From contig JAYGXS010000001.1 in NCBI GenBank assembly GCA_036362985.1, forward strand, positions 72,182,652 through 72,246,651: a stretch of DNA of 64,000 nucleotides, written 5' to 3'. The notes under the pieces are model-generated. The model saw only the letters and a program-made list of their open reading frames with translations. It had not been told where the DNA came from and searched no databases. Numbering within the stretch: position 1 is the first letter of the stretch; each line of letters starts with the position of its first letter. The DNA comes from Ligula intestinalis (lineage: Eukaryota; Platyhelminthes; Cestoda; Diphyllobothriidea; Diphyllobothriidae). Shown here piece by piece: positions 11,110 to 20,303 of this stretch. Both the position numbers and the translations under genes were made by a program.

Positions 11110-12211
11110 TGGCGTACGTGAGCTGTTTGGCCTTGTCAATCACTGTTTGCGAACCCGCCCAGGTGGGTGAGAATGCGTTAGATACAGCGCAAGCCGCCGT
11201 CCCGCACCCACTACATGTGCGACACGTGGTGCGCATCGCCGTTCGTGAAATTTGAACTTGCAGCATCTCCTTATCTTCCCAAAAATCGACTTAGGACTTA
11301 ACTTACCTTTTTTCGTTATCATTATGTTGACTTATGTACGTTGAAAAGAGATTTAGGTCTTGAAGGGGTTGTGATCTTTTCTCGAGTGTTGCTTCTGTTA
11401 TTTGACGTCGACTTCCATTTGGAACCTTGTTTTGACTGAAGAAAACAAGGATCGAGTCCGTAAAGATAAAGAGATACGCGTTATTTTGAAAATACCGTCC
11501 CGAATTTTTCAGCAAAGACTTTCTGCATTCACAAGGAATAAAATTAGACGCATAAACTCACAACTCCGAGAAATCAAAAGCATATATAATCGTCAGTGGC
11601 TTAAATTGTAGATTTCTTGGGTAAACGTCCTTGGAAAATGCGTCAGCCATAGGCCAAATTGGACTGCTTCCAAAACGGTGCTAGCGTCGTGCACTAATAA
11701 CCCCATTCTAATTCCACTAAACAAAGAGGGATAAAAACGATTTATAATGGGTGAGGTAGGCCAACTGATGTATATATGAGAAAATTTACATGCGAATGGA
11801 TAGAGGAAAATGGCCGCTCAAAATGAAAATCCGCTCATGTCCGCTTCTTTAATCATATTTAATGACATCGGCCCCTTATACTGCATGCCAACTGCGTTCC
11901 GTTTTGATTTGAATCTAAAGGCATTCGCACTTCCACGAGTAATCAAGTAATACTAATAGTAGTAAGTTTACTTGTAAAATCAAGGGGTCCGACCTCCTGT
12001 TTACGCAACAAAGCTGACAATTGTCATTGCCGTTTTATGTACCTCTTCAGACAGTCTTTTAGGCTTCTTCCCAAAGTTTAAGTTATTGATATCATCAATA
12101 TATTTCTTTTAACCTTTCCCAGGCGATAAGAAGTGTAGCTGGATTTGTTATTTCCCGCTGTTATGTCTGTAGTTATGATACACTTATGAGCCCCCTTTTC
12201 CGATCTTTCAG
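11110..12211. other. No gene seen; intron/intergenic upstream of phosphatase exon
   Basis: The tract ends in a polypyrimidine run, CCCCCTTTTCCGATCTTTCAG, which serves as splice acceptor for the exon beginning at 12212. Confidence 0.45.
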
Positions 12212-12546
12212 TAAGAAGAATCGAGTTCCCTCGTACACTGATCGTATCCTCTACATGGCACACAACGATTTCGCCCTCGATCACAACGTTCAACTGGATT
12301 CCATGGGTCGTAGGGCGCCACAGAAGAAGCGCAAGCATCCTGTTCGTGGCGGCCCAACAGAACAGGACCCGACAGCCCTAAATCAGAGTTTGCTGGCCGA
12401 GCACCCAGACTTGCGGTTGTTGGTCTATGATTGGCTACCGCAATATCTCCTCTCGGATCACAAACCCGTGTACGCACGCTTTGAGGCCCTGGTGCCCAAT
12501 TCGTGGTTCGCGCTGCCTATTCGTTTCCTGCCATCTATCAAGGACG
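12212..12546 (+). CDS. Inositol polyphosphate 5-phosphatase, exon with C-terminal end of catalytic domain
   Basis: This exon encodes the end of the IPPc (Mg-dependent, DNase I-like fold) domain, which removes the 5-phosphate from inositol phosphates and phosphoinositides. It holds KKNRVPSYTDRILY, the signature 'R.PSyTDRIL' with the active-site Asp, and YLLSDHKPVYARF, the closing 'SDH.PV...F' motif with the catalytic Asp-His. The family loop between them is long here (about 65 residues, rich in K/R and P). The acceptor is TTTCAG at 12206-12211 and the donor G|GTAAGT at 12547. The exon ends with one base of a codon, and the next exon at 24171 supplies TT to make GTT (Val), so phases agree. Earlier exons (the GDLNYRI region) were not found in the window. 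The SKICH domain downstream places it in the INPP5K/INPP5J group. Confidence 0.85.
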
Positions 12547-12952
12547 GTAAGTTCCTCTCTGGCGGCATAGGCGTTTGCATCCCCGCAGACTGTCTCGAAC
12601 TTTAGCCCTCAGTGCCCTTTTGAGGAAGGGGTGTCGTCACATTGATTATCTTCAGCATTCTGACAATTTAATTATTTAAAGATGAAATTTCACTGGCCTG
12701 CATTCAAATAATTAGCATACTTAACCATCTGTGTTTTCTGGCGTCATGAGCAGCTTCAAACCATACAAAAAAATCTTACTCTTACGCAGCTGTCCGTATT
12801 AGTTGCTGTAGGACGTTAAACTGAGCCACAAATAAGACATTTCGTTAGCAAATTTAAATATTCAAAGGTATTTGATTCACTTTCTTTGTTCGTCTTCTGG
12901 TTACTGGTAGCAATTCTTAAAATGAGCTACAACTTCAGCTTTCTGTTTTTTA

Positions 12953-13290
12953 TCGCCGTTTGGGTAAAGGTTAAGTTGGTTGCCCACCTTAGATACCCCT
13001 AGCTCCTAGTCCTGTGGTTACTTTTCGTATTCTTAGTTTTAATTTAATTTTTAGTTTATTATTTTTGTTTAATTTTAGATTTGGTTTAGTTTTTAGTCTA
13101 GTTTATTTACGCAGCACCAACGTAAGAAAAATATTCCTAAATAGCTAAGCTAAGCTAAACTGACTAAACTAAAACTGAACTAATAAACTAGATAATAAAC
13201 TTAAATCTGAAGTAATACCGCTAAACATAATTCTGAGAGTAGAGCATATCTAAGGTGAGCGACCAACTTAACTTTTGCCGGCGTTTGGTT
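12953..13290. repeat. AT-rich inverted-repeat element (MITE-like), ~155-bp arms
   Basis: The left arm starts GCCGTTTGGGTAAAGGTTAA and continues GTTGG..GCCCACCTTAGATA. The right arm ends TATCTAAGGTGAGCGACCAA then CTTAACTTTTGCCGGCGTTTGG. The inner halves are TTTAGTTTA-rich versus TAAACTAAA-rich and also pair. It is non-coding and sits at the start of the 11.6-kb phosphatase intron. Confidence 0.65.
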
Positions 13291-13384
13291 TCAGTTTACT
13301 ATCCCAGAAGTGTCTCTTTTAGGAAAACTATCTTTAAAAAAAGCAAGCAAATTTCCACAAGGATATGAGACGTGTATGATTGGC

Positions 13385-13490
13385 AATTAGTTCCGTAACT
13401 CACGTGTGAGACTTGAACCTAAGCCCGAGTCGAGTGGAACTGAACTTTGAACTGGTTTCAGTCGCCCATTGAACTAAGCGCTCTATCGTT
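13385..13490 (-). repeat. Possible tRNA-derived SINE head
   Basis: On the minus strand an A-box-like TAGTTCAATGGGCG (13463-13477) is followed about 50 nt later by a B-box-like GGTTCAAGTCTC (13408-13420). This is the RNA polymerase III promoter spacing of tRNA genes. No cloverleaf closes, so a decayed SINE is more likely than a tRNA gene. Confidence 0.35.
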
Positions 13491-14345
13491 TAAGTCACAC
13501 ACTCATGTCACTTCAGCTACAATCTACTCAAATTCTTGCGAGAATAATGTTTCAGAACTGTTTTTGGACGAGAGCCTGAGAGACGAAGCATGGCTTTGGA
13601 TCAGTTTTCTCTCGCAATGCCCCACAGTCAAAAGCTCGCAACTAGGGCAGGTGCTGAGGGCTGCATAATTTATTTTTTCTCCTATTGTTCGCAGTTACGA
13701 GCACATTAATCTACCCTAACAATGTGATTGAATGCCTGGCCAGGGCGCCTTCCTGTCTTCGGAGCCAGTAAGTAGCCAAATCTCGGATTTATGCAGTATA
13801 ATTTTTCTGTCAAGCCTACATTTATGGTTTTTCTTCTCTGTCTTTGTGGCGTGCCTACTACGTTGGACTCCCTGTCACCATCGTTTGTCACATTGCATTG
13901 AGTGCCCTCCCAGTGGACAGCATTGCCAGTGCGATGGGCCAGAACGGCGACCAGACTACTGGCCTGTGACTGCGTTGACTGCGCATAAGCTGCGTAATTA
14001 CTGTCGTACTGTGTGTGTGTGCCTACGTGTGATACATCCTAGACGTGCAATCTCGATGAGTAGACGTGGGTCGCCAGTGCCAGTGAAAGAAGCGATGGTG
14101 GACGCATAGACTACGCTGGTTGGGGCCTGGAACTGGGAGTACAGATTGAAGTCGATAGCGCAGTACACTTGCCTCACTAAGGCGCTTGAAGCTGTCACGG
14201 TGCGCTAAATGTTGCCACCCAACGGGGAACCACAGCAGACGCGTCTACGAACCGCGTTCCCACCCGCCCTCCCGGCGGCCAAGGTCTGCTACACCCATCT
14301 CCCTACGTTGGATCAACTCTCCCCTCCGCCCAATCCGTGTTTTTG

Positions 14346-17300
14346 ATGACGGAACAGCCCCTCCCGGCCACGCTGCTCCGACTCCTCCTCCTCGCCGCCG
14401 GAATAGAGGCCAACCCTGGACCTCTCTGGTACTGCTCGTCCTGCCGAGTCCGTCTGGGCCGCCGCGACTGGTCTGTACGTTGCGGCTCCTGCAATGGCTG
14501 GTGCCATCTCCGCTGCAGTGGCCTCGCCACGGCTGCCGATTGGTCGCCCGCCTTCGCGTGTCCCAGCTGTCCCGTGCCCCCACCGATCTCCATGCCTCCA
14601 GCCTGTCCAGTCCTGAACCCAAATTTTCTGGTCTCCGACCTTGCCTCACCACCTGGTCTTAAGATCTTACAATTCAACGCCAACGGCCTCCTTGGGAAGC
14701 TTGACCAGCTCCTGGCCTTCATGCGCTCGCACAGCATAGCTGTGGCGGCTATCCAAGAGACAAAGTGGTCTAACTCCACTAAGGTCCCTTCCTGTGCCGA
14801 TTACACGATTGTCCGTCGCGACCGCGGCCGCAACAAAGGCGGAGGTTTGGCCTTCCTGGTGGACAAATCCATTGCCCATCACCAGCTTCCCCTGCTTGGA
14901 GCCGATCCCACGGAAGTACTGGCGATTTCCCTTGACATTGGCCCGGCGCCGCTAACCGTCGTGAACGTGTACATTCCTCCAACTTCCAGTTGTTCTCCCG
15001 GTTTCACCGCCTCTATCGCTCCCTACTTACCTTCTGGAGACAGTCTGGTGCTAGGTGACTTCAACGCTCACCATGACCTATGGTGCTCTAACTTGGCAGC
15101 CGACTCCCGTGGAGAAGCTCTGGCTGATGAAATAGAACACGCCCCCTTTGCCGTTCTCAACGAGAACAGCCAAACGCGGCTCCCGACCAACGGCGCCTCC
15201 AGCTCGCCCGATGTTTCCCTCGCCAGTCTCAGTCTGGTAGCCTCCACCATGTGGAAGACGGAAATCAGCCTGGGTAGCGACCACCTCCCCATTGTGCTCG
15301 AATTGGCCACCGCCGCCGAGCGTATCAAGGCCCCCAACCGGCACTTCATTAATTTCAAGAAAGCCAATTGGGCAGCGTTCACGACCGAATGCGAAGCCGA
15401 GATCGATGGCTTACCGCCTCCCACCTGTGTCCACATGGCGGAGCGAGCCCTTCGTCGACTACTCCTGGCAGCAGCAAGTCACCACATCCCTAACGGCCGC
15501 ATTCCCTTTCTTCGTCCTAACTATCCGCCCGAAGCCTCCCGCCTGGAACGAGAGAGAGACGAAATACGAGCGCGTGATGCCAGTGACCCGCGCGTTGGCG
15601 AACTGAATGGCTTAATCACTAAGACTATCAACGATGGCAAACGCCAACGCTGGCATGAACTAGTTTCAGATTGTAATTTCAGCGGCAACTCAGCTGCCAC
15701 TTGGAAGCTTTTACGCAACCTGACCAAACCCCGGGCTGATACATCAAACCAGTCTATTAGCTTTGGGGATGGTAAGTTCATTTCCAACAACGGTAAGATC
15801 GCCGCGAAGATGAACAAGCTGTTCTCACCCCGCTCGGCGCCCAGTCCCAAAAGCCAACGCCCCCTTCTTCGCCTCCTCCATAAAGCCCCGCCCCCAGATA
15901 TTTCCTTTTCGGCTGATGCCATCCTCACCGCCGTCAAGAAAATGAGAGCTTCGAAAGCCTTAGGACCAGATGGTCTGGCGCCTATCCATGTGCGCCACAT
16001 CGGCCCGAAGGTGGCTGCCTACCTTGCCGCCCTCTTCAACCTTTCACTGGGAACTTCAATCATCCCTGATTGCTGGCGCCAGTCGATCATCATCCCTCTG
16101 GTCAAAGCGGGTAAGGACCCCTGCCTAGCGACCTCTTATCGTCCAATTGCCCTCCTCAGTCCATTGGCGAAGATCCTGGAACGGCTCATCCACCCAATTC
16201 TGACGTCTGTGGCGGAACTATCTTGCCACCAACATGGTTTCCGATCGGGTCGTGGAACTACAACGGCGCTTTTCGAGCTCAGCGACGCTATCCTCGAGGG
16301 CTTCAATCAACAGAAGCCCGCTTCGCGGACCCTGGCAGTCTCAATTGACCTGTCACGAGCCTTTGACTGCGTCCGCCACGATCAGCTCCTGCAGGACTTG
16401 GTCTCGTTGAACGTCCCGACTGGCCTGGTCCGATGGTTGGCGGCTTACATCCGTGGCCGTCACGATCGTGTCCTCTTCCGGGGCGCTCTCTCCAAGCCCC
16501 GTAAGCAGTCCTGTAGCGTCCCTCAAGGCTCTGTGCTCAGCCCGACGCTCTTTAACATCTACATGCGAGAGCTCCCACTCCCCCGGGCACCTGTGCAAGT
16601 GGTATCCTATGCGGACGATATTACGTTCTTCTGCCGGCACCATGACATCGATCAGGCTGCACAGCTCCTCACGGAGTTCATGCCTGTTGTCGAAAACTTC
16701 CTCACCCAGCGCGGAATGACGATCTCGGCAGCCAAGTCGTCCGTAACTGTCTTTACGCTTGATCCGAAGGAGTTCAATCGTCACCCGGTCATCACCGTCA
16801 ATGGGGCGTCCTTACCGCTCGTCCGCAAGCCCAAACTCCTTGGTGTGCGTTTTGATCCGCTCTTCACGTTCGCAGACCATGCCAGGGAGACCGCAAGCAA
16901 AGTAAGCCGCTGCACCAAGGTCCTCAAGGCTCTAGCAGGCACATCCTGGGGCTGTGCGAAAGAGACTCTGTCGACTGCTTTCAAGGCGCTGGCCAAGCCG
17001 CACCTCACTTATGCGGCATCAATCTGGTCTCCTACGATGAGCTCTTCCAGCCTCCGCCGCCTCCAGTCAGCCCAAAACGCTGCCCTCCGCACGATCACGG
17101 GTTGCTATAAAATGTCGCCTATAGATCATCTTCATGCGGAGGCTTCTGTTCTACCGGTCGCCAATCACAACACTCTCCTTAGCCAGCAGTTCTGGTGGAG
17201 TTGTTCGCAACCCGGCCATCCCAATCATCACCGTTGCACCGCTCCCGAGCCCTGCCGCAACGTCCGGCCGTCTATTCGAGCACTCCACAAGGAAGCTGTT

Positions 17301-17726
17301 GCCTCGTCTCTCGCGGATCTACCTGTTGATAGCTCTGCCACCAAGACAGGCTTCCAGCGTCTCCACCAGAGAGTCGTTGTCGAGGAGAAACGAGGTTACC
17401 GTCCCCCGGTCCTTTTGGGTGGCTATCCGCCTCCGATCGCGGCCTCGGAACGACATCTCCCGAGGGTTACTCGCTGTACTCTGGCGCAGCTACGCAGTGG
17501 CTACTGTATGCTCCTTCGCCAGTACCAGCACCGGCTCGACCCATCCATACCCGACTGTTGTCCCGACTGCGGCGTCTCGCCGCATGACTGCCGTCATCTG
17601 TTCGCCTGCAGTTCTCGGCCAGGCACCCTCCTCACTCCCACGGACCTGTGGCTCAAGCCGGTCGAGGTCGCGGCTTTTCTCCGTCTCCCAACTACTCCCA
17701 GTTTGGATTCCGGCGGGGATTCCTGA
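14346..17726 (+). CDS. Retrotransposon polyprotein: 2A-like leader, PHD-like finger, endonuclease, reverse transcriptase
   Basis: It makes the replication protein of the surrounding element: an endonuclease nicks the target and the RT primes on the nick. 1126 aa from the ATG at 14346; the frame is open back to 14190 but has no earlier ATG. Residues 1-26 form a hydrophobic leader ending GIEANPGP, a 2A-like ribosome-skipping motif. About 30-80 is a Cys/His finger of PHD type (CSSC, CGSC, WCHLRC, CPSC). About 108-330 is the APE-type endonuclease (LQFNANGL, QETKW, LGDFNAHH, GSDHLPI). About 500-760 is the RT (GPDGLAPIHV, SYRPIALLSP, QHGFRSGRGTT, SIDLSRAFD, VPQGSVLSP, catalytic SYADD). The end is a Cys/His-rich segment (CCPDCG..HDCRHLFAC). 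All catalytic residues I can check are present and there is no stop or frameshift. Exact clade is undecided. Confidence 0.9.
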   Translation: MTEQPLPATLLRLLLLAAGIEANPGPLWYCSSCRVRLGRRDWSVRCGSCNGWCHLRCSGLATAADWSPAFACPSCPVPPPISMPPACPVLNPNFLVSDLASPPGLKILQFNANGLLGKLDQLLAFMRSHSIAVAAIQETKWSNSTKVPSCADYTIVRRDRGRNKGGGLAFLVDKSIAHHQLPLLGADPTEVLAISLDIGPAPLTVVNVYIPPTSSCSPGFTASIAPYLPSGDSLVLGDFNAHHDLWCSNLAADSRGEALADEIEHAPFAVLNENSQTRLPTNGASSSPDVSLASLSLVASTMWKTEISLGSDHLPIVLELATAAERIKAPNRHFINFKKANWAAFTTECEAEIDGLPPPTCVHMAERALRRLLLAAASHHIPNGRIPFLRPNYPPEASRLERERDEIRARDASDPRVGELNGLITKTINDGKRQRWHELVSDCNFSGNSAATWKLLRNLTKPRADTSNQSISFGDGKFISNNGKIAAKMNKLFSPRSAPSPKSQRPLLRLLHKAPPPDISFSADAILTAVKKMRASKALGPDGLAPIHVRHIGPKVAAYLAALFNLSLGTSIIPDCWRQSIIIPLVKAGKDPCLATSYRPIALLSPLAKILERLIHPILTSVAELSCHQHGFRSGRGTTTALFELSDAILEGFNQQKPASRTLAVSIDLSRAFDCVRHDQLLQDLVSLNVPTGLVRWLAAYIRGRHDRVLFRGALSKPRKQSCSVPQGSVLSPTLFNIYMRELPLPRAPVQVVSYADDITFFCRHHDIDQAAQLLTEFMPVVENFLTQRGMTISAAKSSVTVFTLDPKEFNRHPVITVNGASLPLVRKPKLLGVRFDPLFTFADHARETASKVSRCTKVLKALAGTSWGCAKETLSTAFKALAKPHLTYAASIWSPTMSSSSLRRLQSAQNAALRTITGCYKMSPIDHLHAEASVLPVANHNTLLSQQFWWSCSQPGHPNHHRCTAPEPCRNVRPSIRALHKEAVASSLADLPVDSSATKTGFQRLHQRVVVEEKRGYRPPVLLGGYPPPIAASERHLPRVTRCTLAQLRSGYCMLLRQYQHRLDPSIPDCCPDCGVSPHDCRHLFACSSRPGTLLTPTDLWLKPVEVAAFLRLPTTPSLDSGGDS
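14376..14423 (+). other. 2A-like translational recoding site at the ORF N-terminus
   Basis: Codons 11-26 give LRLLLLAAGIEANPGP. The consensus for 2A skipping is D(V/I)ExNPG|P; here the Asp is Gly, the rest is intact. Predicted separation is between Gly25 and Pro26 (14418-14423), releasing a 25-residue hydrophobic leader. 2A leaders are known at the N-termini of some APE-type retrotransposons. Activity with the Gly substitution is inference. Confidence 0.65.
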
Positions 17727-17944
17727 TCCAACTATGGGCTACGACACACACACACCCAACGGGGAGATAACTCAGACTGCACGGTCAACCCAGTGTGTGT
17801 TTGTGTAGAGTAGTGCACTGGCGGGTTGCAAGTAAGGCTGAAGTGGCACCTTCTTAATGTGGCCTATGTGGCACTTTCACGTCGTAGGGTCTGAGCCAGA
17901 TAGGGCGGCTCCGGTATAAGCGATGAACATCGAGAAGAGGACGA

Positions 17945-18135
17945 CTCGATTGCTGGGCAGAACTTTTATTTGCCTGACTTCGCTGCTATTGCTTTCTGCT
18001 TATGTCTCGGTGGATGAATCTGCGACGGATATTTAAATGTCAGGCGAATAAAAGTGTTGTCCCAGCGATCAAATCTTCCTCTTCTCAATTACTTCCTGAG
18101 ACTCGTATGTTCGCTTGTATTGGCAATCTATTTGG
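17945..18135. repeat. Interspersed repeat R1, palindromic copy
   Basis: ATTGCTGGGCAGAACTTTTA then TTTGCCTGAC (17951-17980) is mirrored by GTCAGGCGAATAAAAGTGTT then GTCCCAGCGATCAAATC (about 18038-18074). The right side continues into GAGACTCGTATGTTCGCTTG TATTGGCAAT. The same block recurs near 32120, 32590 and 36440-36530, defining a dispersed family. Confidence 0.65.
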
Positions 18136-20280
18136 GTGCGATGCGCTCCGAAGATGGGAAACGTTTATTCTTTTGAGCCCTCAACCTATTCGCAGCTCTG
18201 GTTTCTGCACCGGTGTCTTGACAATTGCTTATTACCAAGGAGTGCTAGGTACAGATTCCGCTGAACACGGAGGTGACGAGACTCGCAATGTCTCCACATG
18301 GCAAGAGAATGATCTGTTTGGTACTTCAAGCTTGCCACGCGATGCTACGCAAATAACGCTAGGCGATGGACATCGTCAAACTGTTATACCGTGGACCTAG
18401 GTCTTCACCCAATCAGCTTCAGCTTGGTTGAGTGAAGCGAAGGTTATGCTAACACTGGGGAATCACCTCCCCCCCCCTCATTGAATAAATCCTGCGCGCT
18501 TGAATCTGTCCCCATGTGCTTAGTCCTTACGTGGAAAGTTGCCGAATTAAGTGCTAAGTCGTTCCATCTAAGGACAGAGGGACACTCTAATTTTAATATT
18601 TCCACCTATGTGGTTACATCAGTGCTTAACTTATGGGCAATTCAGTTGCGCCTTTTTACATTATTCTATGTTTTAAATGCTGTCTGGCAGCCAGTCTCAA
18701 TCGCCTCTTACCCCTGGTCGACGTCCAAACCGACCACATATATGTCGGGTTGGTGAAAATAAAAGTTCTGGCAGGTTCAAATTCCACGGCTATACTATAT
18801 TCGGCATTTTCGAGAGCTAAATGCATGATTTCTTCCATGGATGTATTCCTGCCGGCTGTATGACTAAGCGCACGTTAAAGGCCTAAAAAAGGCCTACTTG
18901 GTTATTTTATATTGCACCAAGTATCCGACGTGAAGAAAGGATGCAGAGACCCCTGCCAGAAGAAAAAAATGTTGGTCGCTCCTGTATTTAGTAATGCTGT
19001 GATCGAGATCCATAAATTCCTCATATAAAAGAATACGGGAAGACAAACGTTGAGCAAAAAAGATTCCACGGCGAATGAGATGATGCGCTGGTTTCCCGGT
19101 GGCTTTTTGAAGCCTTTCAATTAGTTCATTGAAAGCGGAGGGAACAGCTGAAGCGCTCTATTAATTTTTCGTACTTCACATCGGAATCCGAGGTTATCTT
19201 TACTCCCTATGAAGAGGCAATATCATTGCTGACCTCCTCTTGGCTGGAGCAGTGAGACGAATAAAAAGGATATGAAATTTGCTGCAGCACAAAAAATGGT
19301 TGTAAACGGACCTAGAAGCCAACTTTGGCTGTTGCGTTGTTATCTTCGAAGAATAGCAAGAACATGACAAACATGTAGGTTTAGTGAAGTCAGAAGTATC
19401 CCTAAATGTGGGTTGTGTAACAGCCCAGTTCAGCTTATTATAATACGCATAGGAAAAGCTATTTAACTTATCCTTATTTTGGAAACGATCGACTTCTAGT
19501 TATGGACGGTAGCCGAAGGTGCTGGATACTTAATGGGGTCTGACTTATGGGCAGGTGAGTTGCACCTCCTAATTTCAGTCCGTCAACCGATCCCAGTCGT
19601 GGTCGATGTCCGGACTCAGGGAGGTTCTGTCAGTAAATCATGCTCTCCACACCCTGCGGTGGAGCAATCCATAAGCGATTATGACTACCATCCTCATCGT
19701 CGTCCAGATTAACACCTTAGCTCCCAGTACCTTCCTCCTTCGTGTCTGCTTATGTACTTGTGCAGTTGAAAAGCGACGAGAACTATCGCTGTCAAAAGGC
19801 GAATAAAATGGTAACTTCTGTGTAACAGAACTCCCTTAATAACATTTCTTAATACGATAAAATAAAAATTCATTTAGCAGTTATTCAAGTATATTCTACT
19901 GCCTATACTAATTTCCCATCCATAAAACCCCTATAACCACCGTCTCCATAGGACAAAGTGCTGGGTTTAGAGGTATATGAGGTGCACTACTTAGACTACT
20001 GTTGCCCTCGTTGATGCAGGCTACTGAACTCGTTTGCTGCGATTCCAGCAGCTCGCGCGAAAGCATTAAATTTTGACTTTTTTTCTGTATGCCCCTCTCT
20101 TCTGTCATAATCGCCTCCCCTTCCTTCCGCGTAAAAATGCCAACTTCCAGTCTGCGAGTTCTCCAGCCTTTCCAGTGACTACCGTTTTCAGCGTTTATTG
20201 TTACCTACTGACGAGAGACTTCCCCTGTTTGTTTTTTTTAAATTGCTGTCTTCCTTTGCATTAGGTGTGACAGTTAATAC

Positions 20281-20303
20281 CGGGGGCGGGGGGGAGGGGG
20301 AAG
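20281..20303 (+). other. G-quadruplex-capable G-run
   Basis: Runs of five, seven, five and further G's are separated by single C or A bases, enough for a four-tetrad quadruplex on this strand. The functional meaning is unknown. Confidence 0.5.

Larger units (their letters stand above)
13900..17815 (+). mobile_element. APE-type non-LTR retrotransposon (CR1/Jockey group), nearly full length
   Basis: A GC-rich block in an AT-rich intron contains a 5' leader (about 13900-14345), one long ORF (14346-17726) and a short 3' tail rich in CA/TG repeats (ACACACACACAC near 17740, TGTGTGTTTGTG near 17795). It inserts in sense orientation within the phosphatase intron between 12546 and 24171. The element ends are estimated from composition; I could not find a target-site duplication. 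The uninterrupted ORF and strong codon-usage contrast with its surroundings suggest a recent insertion. Confidence 0.8.

Noticed and set aside
14186..14779. Long frames on both strands overlapping the start of the non-LTR ORF (158 and 135 codons)
   Set aside because: They are GC-rich shadow frames of the real coding frame, which has the finger and endonuclease motifs.
15292..17808. Several 75-224-codon frames inside the retrotransposon in other frames
   Set aside because: They overlap the continuous RT frame and show no domains.
18002..18400. 132-codon frame sharing SVVPAIK and TRMFACIGN with a frame at 32549
   Set aside because: The shared peptides come from the non-coding R1 repeat, which reads open by chance in both copies.
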